Origin: SCTD01 sp046593875
Lineage (GTDB): Bacteria; Actinomycetota; Actinomycetes; Mycobacteriales; SCTD01
Reading direction: 5' to 3'
NCBI GenBank assembly: GCA_046593875.1
Contig: JBKJQQ010000051.1
Location: forward strand, 1 to 19,511
Length of the DNA stretch: 19,511 nt
Numbering within the stretch: the first letter of the stretch is position 1; each line of letters opens with the position of its first letter. Under the pieces are notes generated by a model. That model was given only the letters and a program-made list of their open reading frames with translations, searched no databases and was not told the origin of the DNA. The position numbers were made by a program, and so were the translations under genes. Of the stretch, positions 1-5,875 are shown one piece after another.

Positions 1-134
1 TAGGTCGCCGAGTGGAGCAGCTGCTCCTTGGCCTTGCGGTACAGCCGACTGCGCTGACCGCGGTAGCCGCTGGCCTTCTCGAGGATCTCGCGACGCTTCT
101 TGTGGGCGTTGACGGCCCTCTTCACGCGTGCCAC
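1..134 (-). CDS. rplT: 50S ribosomal protein L20 (3' part outside window)
   Basis: Binds 23S rRNA and is needed for early assembly of the large subunit. Only the N-terminal 44 residues are inside the window; they read VARVKRAVNAHKKRREILEK and continue ASGYRGQRSRLYRKAKEQLL, the conserved basic L20 N-terminus. The start is the GTG at 134, with a good AAGGAG ribosome binding site at about 142-148. It is the third gene of the infC-rpmI-rplT operon, 66 nt after rpmI, and a perfect hairpin lies in that gap. In Escherichia coli and Bacillus L20 represses this operon; whether it does so here is not visible. Confidence 0.97.
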   Translation of the reverse strand, partial: MARVKRAVNAHKKRREILEKASGYRGQRSRLYRKAKEQLLHSAT

Positions 135-161
135 TGACGTACTCCTTGCTGGTTCGAGTCG

Positions 162-180
162 CCCTGCCGCGTCGGCAGGG
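162..180 (-). promoter_or_regulatory. hairpin in the rpmI-rplT spacer
   Basis: A perfect 8-bp inverted repeat, CCCTGCCG and CGGCAGGG, with a 3-nt loop. It lies between the rpmI stop and the rplT ribosome binding site. No U-run follows, so a plain terminator is unlikely. It could be a processing site, a partial attenuator or a protein-binding stem. The structure is seen; the role is inference. Confidence 0.5.
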
Positions 181-200
181 GTGGATGACGAGCGGGGGGA

Positions 201-395
201 CTAGATGCCGAGCAGCTTCTTGATGCGCGGGCGGTCGTTGGCGGCGACCTCGACCTCGCCGGTGAGGCGGCGGGTCAGCTTGCTCGGCTTGCGCTCGAGC
301 AGGTGGCGCTTGCCGGCGTGCTCGCGCATGATCTTGCCGCTGCCGGTCACCTTGAAGCGCTTCTTCGCGCCGCTGTGCGTCTTCTGCTTGGGCAT
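201..395 (-). CDS. rpmI: 50S ribosomal protein L35
   Basis: Small basic protein of the large ribosomal subunit, 64 residues, the usual length for L35. The N-terminus MPKQKTHSGAKKRFKVTGSG is the family signature, and HAGKRHLLERKPSKLTRRL follows. The start is an ATG at 395. It lies 38 nt downstream of infC and 66 nt upstream of rplT, the conserved bacterial order. Confidence 0.98.
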   Translation of the reverse strand: MPKQKTHSGAKKRFKVTGSGKIMREHAGKRHLLERKPSKLTRRLTGEVEVAANDRPRIKKLLGI

Positions 396-433
396 GGCCT
401 GCTCGTCCTGTTCGGTCGTGGTTCGGGGGCTGG

Positions 434-1054
434 CTAGCTGGTGGTGCTGGCCTCTGGCGTACTGGGCTCGGGCGTGCTGGGCTCGTCCACCTCGGGGGCG
501 GCGGTCTCCGGGGAGTCCTTGGCCGCCTTCTTGAGATCGGCGGCGTTCTTGTGCGGCGCGAGAACCATGATCATGTTGCGGCCGTCCTGCTTGGGCGCCG
601 CCTCCACGAAGCCCAGCTCCGCGACGTCCTCGCCGAGGCGGGTCAGCAGGCGGTAGCCGAGCTCGGGACGCGACTGCTCGCGCCCGCGGAACATGATTGT
701 GATCTTGACCTTGTCGCCGGCCTTGAGGAAGCGGACGACGTGACCCTTCTTGGTCTCGTAGTCATGCGGGTCGATCTTCGGGCGGAGCTTCATCTCCTTG
801 ATGACCGTGAGCACCTGGTTCTTGCGGCTCTCACGCGCCTTCTGCGCCGTCTCGTACTTGAACTTCCCGTAGTCCATGAGCTTGCAGACCGGCGGCCGGG
901 CCATCGGCGCGACCTCGACCAGGTCGAGGTCGCTGTCCTGGGCCAGCTTGATGGCCTCGCCGATGGCGACGATGCCGACCTGCTCGCCGTTGGGCCCGAC
1001 CAGCCGCACCTCGGGGACGCGGATCCGGTCGTTGATGCGGGGTTCAGCGCTGAT
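434..1054 (-). CDS. infC: translation initiation factor IF-3 with an ATC start codon
   Basis: IF-3 binds the 30S subunit, blocks premature 50S joining and proofreads the start codon and initiator tRNA. From the inferred start the protein has 206 residues: an N-terminal domain beginning (I)SAEPRINDRIRVPEVRL, a lysine-rich linker around KLMDYGKFKYETAQKARE, and a C-terminal domain with KIDPHDYETKKGHVVRFL. The tail repeats STPE and looks disordered. The family's first residue falls on an ATC at 1054-1052, preceded by GAGGAGG and 4 nt. The only in-frame conventional start upstream, GTG at 1192, would add 46 residues unlike IF-3 that are translated from leader hairpins, so I reject it. A rare start codon fits the known IF-3 self-repression through start-codon proofreading. 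Confidence 0.95.
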   Translation of the reverse strand: MSAEPRINDRIRVPEVRLVGPNGEQVGIVAIGEAIKLAQDSDLDLVEVAPMARPPVCKLMDYGKFKYETAQKARESRKNQVLTVIKEMKLRPKIDPHDYETKKGHVVRFLKAGDKVKITIMFRGREQSRPELGYRLLTRLGEDVAELGFVEAAPKQDGRNMIMVLAPHKNAADLKKAAKDSPETAAPEVDEPSTPEPSTPEASTTS

Positions 1055-1296
1055 GGGGCCTCCTCGTAGGACCTGCCTGGACGGGCCCCGCAAACGGAGA
1101 AGGGCCCCGCGCTCAGCGCAGGGCCCACACCGGCCGCCCGCCCGTGAGGGCACGCGGACCACGGGCACCGTCCCCCGAAGGGGTCGGTGCACCGACCGGA
1201 ACCCAGGTGCCTCGCAGCGCCTCGGGTGGGAGGTGGGACCTCCGCTTGCACGACCCCGGGCCTGCGCTTCTCAGAGCATGCCGGGGCCGGGTCGCC
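1055..1296 (-). promoter_or_regulatory. structured 5' leader of the infC operon
   Basis: About 240 nt of noncoding leader run from the predicted transcription start to the infC ATC. In transcription order the dyads are: 1243-1229 (GGAGGT/ACCTCC, 3-nt loop); a perfect 16-bp palindrome GGTCGGTGCACCGACC at 1197-1182; an alternative hairpin at 1190-1165 with arms GCACCG and CGGTGC, an A-A mismatch, four C-G pairs and a UUCG loop; 1166-1140 (GCCCGTG/CACGGGC); and 1126-1102 (11-bp stem with one G-U and a UGA loop), followed by TTCTCCGTTT. The 1197-1182 and 1190-1165 structures share bases and exclude each other. This resembles an attenuator or ribosomal-protein-type leader, but I match it to no named RNA family. 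Confidence 0.6.
1102..1126 (-). terminator. possible attenuator hairpin in the infC leader
   Basis: On the minus-strand RNA, GGGCCCUGCGC pairs with GCGCGGGGCCC across a UGA loop (11 bp with one G-U pair). A weak pyrimidine run, UUCUCCGUUU, follows. A third GGGCCC lies just downstream at 1083-1088 and could pair with either arm to form a competing stem. The U-run is too poor for a confident intrinsic terminator. Confidence 0.4.
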
Positions 1297-1313
1297 CTGC
1301 AAGGATAGCAGGG
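1295..1313. promoter_or_regulatory. dyad at the divergent infC / DUF1844 start region
   Basis: CCCTGC and GCAGGG flank AAGGATA. The dyad covers the minus-strand -10 candidate of infC and the AAGGA ribosome binding site of the plus-strand gene, and runs into the GTG of the latter. It could be an operator, or merely coincidental symmetry. No regulator is suggested by the sequence. Confidence 0.35.
1302..1307 (-). promoter_or_regulatory. -10 candidate for infC-rpmI-rplT
   Basis: TATCCT on the minus strand, about 250 nt upstream of the infC start and close to the divergent gene. A TTGATC lies 20 nt upstream, a poor -35 spacing. The predicted transcript start is near 1296-1294. The -10 is convincing; the -35 is not. 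Confidence 0.4.
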
Positions 1314-1651
1314 TGACCGAACCCGCCGATCAAGCCCGCGACATCGCCGAGGTCCCCGCTGCGGAGGTGATCGCCACCGCCGCGGTCCACCTGATGTCGG
1401 CGGCCGCCGTCAAGTGCGGCCTGGCGGAGGAGGGCGACCTCTACAAGGACCTGGACGAGGCGCGCAAGCTCATCACCGCGCTGGCCGGGCTCGTGCAGGC
1501 GGCCCGCCCCGATCTCGGCGTGCACGCGGCGCCGCTGCGCGACGGGTTGCAGTCGCTGCAGAAGGCCTTCCGGGAGGCCTCGCCCCTCCCGGACGACCCG
1601 GGCGAAGGTCCCGGCGAGCGGCTCACCTCGACCAGGGGCGACGCGTCCTGA
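1313..1651 (+). CDS. DUF1844 family protein
   Basis: A small cytoplasmic protein of 112 residues and the only plus-strand gene here. It contains VPAAEVIATAAVHLMSAAAV followed by KCGLAEE..DLYKDLDEARKLITALAGLVQ, the conserved core of DUF1844 proteins found beside infC in many actinobacteria. The biochemical role is unknown. The GTG at 1313 is chosen because AAGGA lies 7 nt upstream and the conserved acidic N-terminus follows; a start further upstream would run into the infC leader. The gene is divergent from infC, and its last 29 bp overlap the 3' end of the sseB-like gene on the other strand. The C-terminus (about residues 85-112) is poorly conserved, rich in Pro, Gly and Asp, and likely flexible. 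Confidence 0.88.
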   Translation: MTEPADQARDIAEVPAAEVIATAAVHLMSAAAVKCGLAEEGDLYKDLDEARKLITALAGLVQAARPDLGVHAAPLRDGLQSLQKAFREASPLPDDPGEGPGERLTSTRGDAS

Positions 1652-2360
1652 GCGGGTAGCCGGGACCGTGCTGCGGCACGACGGTCAGGTCGAGGGGGCG
1701 GTCGAGCCTCCTGCTCAGCCGAGCGGCAAGGGCGGCGAGCTGCTCGGGGGGCAGCTGCTGCGCGATCCCGAGGACGGGTCCGTCGGGGCCCTCGAGCAGG
1801 CGGGCTGTCAGCCGCTCCTGCCGGAGGGCCTTCTCCAGCTGCCGGACCAGCGCGGGATCCGGCGCCTCGGGCGTCGTGAGCGCGGCCTGCTGCCTGCTGG
1901 TGGACAGGCTGCTCCCGGGTACGGGGAGGCGGCCGGCGGCGAGCTCGGTCAGCTCGTCCCCGGTCAGGACCAGGTTCGCCGCGCCCGGGTCGACGACCAC
2001 GGCCACCGCGCCGTCCTCGAGCGCTGCGGTGCAGGCCTCGGGCACGCTCAGCCGTACCGGTCGGGCCCCGTCGGCGAAGGCCAGCAGGCTCGGGACGTCG
2101 AGGAAGACGGGGACGCCCCGGCCGCTGGAGCCGGCCAGCGTCACCAGCGCCATCTCGGCGGTCGACTCCGCGCGCAGGCCGGTCCCGGCGTCGACGTGCT
2201 CGGCGGTGCTGCGCGCGGTGACGGCGGCGAAGACGCGGGCAGTCGCGAGGACGGCCAGCGCACGGGCCCGGGTCTGCGGGGTGGGCTGCTCGCGGTGCTC
2301 GGCGAGGACGGCGACGACCTGCGGGTCGGCCAGCCCGGTGTCGCCCGCCGCGCTGGTCAC
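1623..2360 (-). CDS. SseB-like protein
   Basis: A 245-residue protein resembling the SseB N-terminal domain family that accompanies infC and DUF1844 genes in actinobacteria. Recognisable parts are a helical N-terminus (LADPQVVAVLAEH), the strand STAEMALVTLAGSSGRGVPV, FLDVPSLLAFADGARPVRLS, and AVVVDPGAANLVLTGDELTE. The C-terminal segment ALVRQLEKALRQERLTARLL resembles the SseB C-terminal half. The function in actinobacteria is not established; enhanced serine sensitivity is the name inherited from E. coli. No signal peptide is visible. GTG at 2360 is preferred over GTG at 2399: it sits exactly 7 nt after a TAGGCT -10 box and the region lacks a Shine-Dalgarno, suggesting a leaderless mRNA. The 3' end overlaps the convergent DUF1844 gene by 29 bp. 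Confidence 0.8.
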   Translation of the reverse strand: MTSAAGDTGLADPQVVAVLAEHREQPTPQTRARALAVLATARVFAAVTARSTAEHVDAGTGLRAESTAEMALVTLAGSSGRGVPVFLDVPSLLAFADGARPVRLSVPEACTAALEDGAVAVVVDPGAANLVLTGDELTELAAGRLPVPGSSLSTSRQQAALTTPEAPDPALVRQLEKALRQERLTARLLEGPDGPVLGIAQQLPPEQLAALAARLSRRLDRPLDLTVVPQHGPGYPLRTRRPWSR

Positions 2361-2367
2361 GCCGCCG

Positions 2368-2373
2368 AGCCTA
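2368..2373 (-). promoter_or_regulatory. -10 box of a probable leaderless promoter for the sseB-like gene
   Basis: TAGGCT on the minus strand, then seven bases, then GTG. The same spacing recurs at def and priA. No -35 resembling TTGACA is seen. Confidence 0.5.
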
Positions 2374-2376
2374 GGG

Positions 2377-2401
2377 ACGCCGCGCGGCGTGCGGGGCACG
2401 C
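2377..2401 (-). terminator. overlapping dyads between dacB and the sseB-like gene
   Basis: Two inverted repeats share bases: GCGTGC-3 nt-GCACGC at 2387-2401, and the perfect 14-bp palindrome ACGCCGCGCGGCGT at 2377-2390. They lie 23 nt after the dacB stop, immediately upstream of the sseB-like -10 box. They could end dacB transcription, act as an operator in the promoter spacer, or both. There is no U-run. Confidence 0.4.
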
Positions 2402-2423
2402 GTCGTGTGCGGGCGGCGCGGCA

Positions 2424-3737
2424 CTAGTCGGTGCTGGCGGCCAGGGCGACGACGGCGCGGTCGATGGCGGCCAGCGCGCGGCCACCGTCTCGTACGCCGG
2501 TCAGCTGGAAGGAGAACCACACGGTCCGGCCGCTGGCCGTCTCGGTGTAGCCCGACAGCGCCCGGACTCCCGGCAGCGTGCCGGTCTTGGCGAGGACGCG
2601 TCCCTCGGCGGCGCTCCCGCAGTAGCGGTGCTTGAGGGTGCCGTCGCGGCAGCCGATCGGCAGCGCGGCGCGGAAGGCCGGGCCGGAGCCGGAGGTCTCG
2701 GCGGCCTGGAGCAGCAGCACCTGGCCGCCGGTGGTCTGCCGGTCGTTCGCGGACAGGCCGGAGCCGTCGGAGCCGGCGCCGACGGGGACCGCGTGCTCGC
2801 CGAGGACCTGGCGCACGGCCGCGAGCCCGCCGGCGGAGCTGCCGTCACCCCGGACGACCTGGCCGACCTCCTTGAGCAGCAGCTCGGAGGCGAAGTTGTC
2901 GCTGTCCTTCAGCGCCCGCCGGACGACGGCCGGGAGCGGCCCGCTGACCCGCTCCGCCACGGTGACGGCGGCGGCCGGGCGGCGCTCGCGGCGGACCGTC
3001 CCGACCGTGACGCCCTCGGCCCGCAGGTGGTCGCGGAACAGCACGGCGGCAGGCAGCGCCGGGTCCGCCAGGAAGGCGCTGTCGCGCCGCCAGGTGTTGC
3101 GGTCCACCGCCATCGCCGACAGCGGTCCGGTCTCGTCCGGCACGTAGGAGGACTTCCAGCCCGCGGCGTTGCGTCGGGCGTCGTAGCGGCTGTCGTCGAG
3201 GCGGACCTCACCGGTCACCGTGCTGATGCCGGCGGCCTTGACGTCGCGGGCGAGCTGCTTCAGGCCGAGCCCGGTGAGGTAGGGGTCGCCGCCGGCGACC
3301 AGCCACAGGTGGCCGCGCAGGACACCCCCGATCGGCTCGGCGGTACGGACGACCGCGGTGCGCAGGCGGGCCTGCGGCCCCAGCGCGACCAGGGCGGACA
3401 GCACGACGTAGCTCTTCTGCGTCGAGGCGGGCGGCAGCGCGTGACCGGCCTCGCGGCGCAGGACCGCGCCGTACCCCTCGACGTCGATGGCGGTGGCCAG
3501 CGTCGTGGCGGTGGAGCCGGCCAGGGCGGCCTCGAGCCGGCGGCGCAGGGCGTCGCGCTGCGCCGGAGTCGCAGGTTGCTCGTCGTCCGCCGTGGTCAGC
3601 AGCGCCATCGGCCGCGGTCCGACGGCGGTGGCCGGGACGAGGTCGGCGACCGTCTCGTCGAGGACCTCCGCCGCGGCGGGGCCGGCAAGAAGACCGACGG
3701 CGACGAGGGCGATCACGCACGTACGACGGAGGCTCAC
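2424..3737 (-). CDS. dacB: D-alanyl-D-alanine carboxypeptidase/endopeptidase, PBP4 type (peptidase S13)
   Basis: A secreted class C penicillin-binding protein that trims peptidoglycan stem peptides or cuts D-Ala cross-links. It begins with a Sec signal peptide (SLRRTCVIALVAVGLLAGPAAA, cleavage likely after AAA). The three active-site motifs are intact: SxxK as STQK near residue 105, SxN as SDN near 279, and KTG near 384 in LAKTGTLPGVRALSGY. Two cysteines, in CRDGTLKHRYC, could form a disulfide outside the cell. Length is 437 residues, normal for the family. I prefer the GTG at 3737, 8 nt after GAGGA, over the GTG at 3743, which adds only two residues. It follows the PH-domain gene after an 89-nt gap that holds a dyad, so it may have its own promoter, though none is clear. 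Confidence 0.93.
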   Translation of the reverse strand: MSLRRTCVIALVAVGLLAGPAAAEVLDETVADLVPATAVGPRPMALLTTADDEQPATPAQRDALRRRLEAALAGSTATTLATAIDVEGYGAVLRREAGHALPPASTQKSYVVLSALVALGPQARLRTAVVRTAEPIGGVLRGHLWLVAGGDPYLTGLGLKQLARDVKAAGISTVTGEVRLDDSRYDARRNAAGWKSSYVPDETGPLSAMAVDRNTWRRDSAFLADPALPAAVLFRDHLRAEGVTVGTVRRERRPAAAVTVAERVSGPLPAVVRRALKDSDNFASELLLKEVGQVVRGDGSSAGGLAAVRQVLGEHAVPVGAGSDGSGLSANDRQTTGGQVLLLQAAETSGSGPAFRAALPIGCRDGTLKHRYCGSAAEGRVLAKTGTLPGVRALSGYTETASGRTVWFSFQLTGVRDGGRALAAIDRAVVALAASTD

Positions 3738-3800
3738 GTGCACGTTCCTCGTTCGGCGCAGGGGTCAGGCGGCTGAAGCAGATCCTGCCTCCACGCACGC

Positions 3801-3824
3801 GTTCTCGCGCGAGGCTCGCCGAAC
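3801..3824 (-). terminator. weak dyad after the PH-domain gene
   Basis: GTTC and GAAC bracket an inner inverted repeat GCGAG-G-CTCGC, starting 3 nt past the stop of the PH-domain gene. It could be a U-less terminator closing the rib-hisG-PH block before dacB. The stem is interrupted and the assignment is tentative. Confidence 0.3.
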
Positions 3825-3826
3825 TG

Positions 3827-4273
3827 TCACCCGCAGGTGAGGTCTCCGCGGCTCTCGGCGAGCAGCCTGCGCAGCGCGAGCACGGTGTCGACGGCCCGCT
3901 CGCCGTCGTTGCTCTGGATGCCGAGCAGGGCCACCGTGTCGTCGTCCTGCAGGTCCAGGCTGGCCCACGACGCGCCGTCGTCCAGGCGCACCGCCCGGAT
4001 GACCTGCCACGGGAACAGCCGCTCCCCCACGACGTTGCGCACCCGGACCCCGGCGGCGTCGGCGGTGACGCGGGCGCGGGTCAGCGACAGGACGCCGCAG
4101 GAGACCAGCGCGCCGAGCAGCACCATCGCGATCTGGTCCGGCAGGCGGAACTGCGCGTCTCCCTCGGGCCCCCCGCCGAGCAGCACCGCGACCGCGGTGA
4201 AGACGACCATCACGAGGACGACCACGCCCCAGCAGACGCGGGTCAGCTTGAGCGGGCGGCTGGTCACGGTCAT
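3827..4273 (-). CDS. small membrane protein with PH-like domain (Rv1417-like)
   Basis: 148 residues. Two hydrophobic helices near the N-terminus (WGVVVLVMVVFTAVAVLLGG and QIAMVLLGALVSCGVLSL) precede a bacterial PH-like domain with VTADAAGVRVRNVVGERLFP, then WQVIRAVRL and ASWASLDLQDDDTVALLGIQ. Such proteins are annotated as PH-domain membrane proteins in actinobacteria and often lie downstream of ribH, as Rv1417 does in M. tuberculosis; no function is established. The ATG at 4273 overlaps the TGA of an upstream 19-codon ORF (ATGA at 4273-4270). Only a weak GGGGA precedes it, so translation probably depends on coupling. The C-terminus is followed closely by a dyad. Confidence 0.85.
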   Translation of the reverse strand: MTVTSRPLKLTRVCWGVVVLVMVVFTAVAVLLGGGPEGDAQFRLPDQIAMVLLGALVSCGVLSLTRARVTADAAGVRVRNVVGERLFPWQVIRAVRLDDGASWASLDLQDDDTVALLGIQSNDGERAVDTVLALRRLLAESRGDLTCG

Positions 4274-4329
4274 GCGGCGTCCCCGGCGCGTCGTGAGCGC
4301 GGGCGATCGACGGGCTGGGGTGTGGTCAT
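4270..4329 (-). CDS. possible 19-residue linker ORF coupled at both ends
   Basis: The reading frame MTTPQPVDRPRSRRAGDAA starts with an ATG that overlaps the yczE-like stop (ATGA at 4329-4326), has a strong GGAGG 7 nt upstream (4341-4337), and ends in a TGA that overlaps the ATG of the PH-domain gene (ATGA at 4273-4270). The frame differs from both neighbours. It may be a true microprotein, or a coupling device that brings ribosomes to the weakly initiated PH gene. The peptide, rich in Pro and Arg, shows no recognised motif. A non-translated spacer is the alternative. Confidence 0.4.
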   Translation of the reverse strand: MTTPQPVDRPRSRRAGDAA

Positions 4330-4940
4330 GCGGGCGCCTCCACGGGACGGCGTACGGGGGTCTGGCGGAACACGCGGAAGGCGACCTGCACGGCCGGTCC
4401 GATGCCCAGCGCGAACAGCACGGTGCCCACCCCGACGGGGCCGCCGAGCAGGACGCCGAGCACGAGCACGACGCACTCGAGCACACCGCGGGCGGTGCCG
4501 ACGCGCCAGCCGGTGCGGGTGTGGATCGCGACCATCAGCCCGTCGCGCGGGCCGGGCCCGAGGTGCGCGCCGAGATAGAGCGCCGAGCCGGCCGCGACCG
4601 TGAGGATGCCGAGCACGGTCACCAGGAGCCGCACCGGGATCGGCGCGTCGTCGAGGTCGGTCAGCAGCGGGGTCAGCAGCAGCACGTCGAGTACCGCGCC
4701 GATGACCACCACGTTGAGCAGCGTGCCGATCCCGGGCCGTACGCGCGCGGCGAGACCGATGAGCAGCACCGCCACGGAGACGCCGATCGCGGTCAGGCCG
4801 AAGCGGGTGCCCAGCTGCTTCGACAGGCCGCCGGTCAGGACGTCCCACGGACCGACGCCGAGCTCGGCCTCCAGGCCCAGCCACAGCCCGACGGCGAACA
4901 GCACCAGCCCCACGTTGAGCTTGACCAGCCGCCAGATCAC
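4326..4940 (-). CDS. YczE/YyaS/YitT-family membrane protein
   Basis: A 204-residue integral membrane protein with about five or six hydrophobic segments, starting with LVKLNVGLVLFAVGLWLGLE. The family pattern AELGVGPWDVLTGGLSKQLG, the segment FGLTAIGVSVAVLLIGLAAR and the later LGPGPRDGLMVAIHTRTGW are typical of YczE-like proteins; their transport substrate or role is unknown. The start is GTG at 4940, forming a GTGA overlap with the stop of the upstream transporter gene. The GTG itself is embedded in GGAGGTGATC, a perfect match to the 16S rRNA anti-Shine-Dalgarno tail, which could help terminating ribosomes restart. The stop overlaps the ATG of the 19-codon ORF. Confidence 0.88.
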   Translation of the reverse strand: MIWRLVKLNVGLVLFAVGLWLGLEAELGVGPWDVLTGGLSKQLGTRFGLTAIGVSVAVLLIGLAARVRPGIGTLLNVVVIGAVLDVLLLTPLLTDLDDAPIPVRLLVTVLGILTVAAGSALYLGAHLGPGPRDGLMVAIHTRTGWRVGTARGVLECVVLVLGVLLGGPVGVGTVLFALGIGPAVQVAFRVFRQTPVRRPVEAPA

Positions 4941-5875
4941 CTCCGGGCCGCCCGTCCGCTGACGGCGACGGCCACCAGGGTCAGCGCGACGCCGACGACG
5001 GTGAGCAGAGCGATCTCCGCGTCGCCGACCGGCAGCAGGAGGTCCAGCAGGAGCGCACCGACGAGCTGCCCGGCGATGACGGCGAGCCCGAGGCGCAGCA
5101 CGCCGAGCCGACGCACGACCATCGTGGCCACCGCGACGAACGAGGCGCCCATCGGGCCGCCGGTGTAGAGGTACCACTGGCTCCAGCCCGGCCAGTCGCC
5201 GACGTCCAGCCCGGCGACCAGGGCGTGCAGCAGCACGCCGAGCCCGAGCGCGGCCGTGCCGACGAGGAAGTTGACGAGCGTCGCGACGCCGGCGTCACCG
5301 GTCGTTCGACGGACCCGGCCGTTGAGCGCCTGCTGGACCGAGATCGCGAAGCCGGCCAGCACGACCAGGACGAGCAGCAGCGGCGAGGCGTCGCGCGCGC
5401 CGTCGCCGAGCACGCTGATGCCGACGGCGACGAAGCACAGGGCCGCGCCGGCGACGCGAGGCCCGGTCAGCCCGTGGGCGCCACCCGGACCGAGGCCGGC
5501 GCGGTCGACGACCAGGCCACCGCTGGTCTGGCCGGCCACGAGCCCGACGGTGAGCAGGGCGACGCCGATCTCCGGTGCAGCGGCAGCGCCGACGGCGACC
5601 AGCGAGGCGCCGCCCAGTCCGCCGAGCCGCTGCACCCACGGCACGTCGCGCACCTTGGCGAAGGCGGTCCGGGACGCGCTGCGCGACAGCACGACCGCGA
5701 GCACCGCGACCAGTCCGGTGCCGAAGGACACCAGCGCCGTCAGCAGCGCGTCGCCGAGCTCGGTCTTGAGCTCGCCGTTGACGCGCTGCTGCAGCGCGAC
5801 CACCGCCCCGGACGCCACAGCGGCCGCCAGGGCGAGCGTGGCGGTGCGGGAGCGCGGGTCGGCGACCGCCGTCAC
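4937..5875 (-). CDS. DMT-superfamily transporter, YdcZ (DUF606) type, fused double-domain form
   Basis: A 312-residue membrane protein of about ten helices. The two halves are visibly homologous: the first contains ALQQRVNGELKTELGDALLT followed by ALVSFGTGLVAVL, the second VQQALNGRVRRTTGDAGVAT followed by LVNFLVGTAALGLG. This is the YdcZ family of drug/metabolite-type transporters in its tandem form; in many bacteria the halves are encoded as separate genes. The substrate is unknown. The start GTG at 5875 overlaps the hisG TGA (GTGA), and its own TGA overlaps the GTG of the yczE-like gene, so it is probably expressed with hisG. A link to histidine or riboflavin transport is only positional and not supported by motif. 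Confidence 0.87.
   Translation of the reverse strand: MTAVADPRSRTATLALAAAVASGAVVALQQRVNGELKTELGDALLTALVSFGTGLVAVLAVVLSRSASRTAFAKVRDVPWVQRLGGLGGASLVAVGAAAAPEIGVALLTVGLVAGQTSGGLVVDRAGLGPGGAHGLTGPRVAGAALCFVAVGISVLGDGARDASPLLLVLVVLAGFAISVQQALNGRVRRTTGDAGVATLVNFLVGTAALGLGVLLHALVAGLDVGDWPGWSQWYLYTGGPMGASFVAVATMVVRRLGVLRLGLAVIAGQLVGALLLDLLLPVGDAEIALLTVVGVALTLVAVAVSGRAARR

Noticed and set aside
1055..1192. 46-residue N-terminal extension of infC from GTG 1192
   Set aside because: Cys/Arg/Gly-rich, unlike IF-3, and encoded by strong RNA hairpins; the ATC with its ribosome binding site explains the start better.
1668..3776. Open plus-strand frame of 702 codons
   Set aside because: It runs antisense to the sseB-like gene and dacB, is low-complexity (Gly, Ala, Arg, Asp) and has no motif; long spurious frames are expected at this GC content.
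3738..3800. Promoter for dacB
   Set aside because: Only a poor CAGGAT -10-like hexamer without a -35; not enough to list as a feature.
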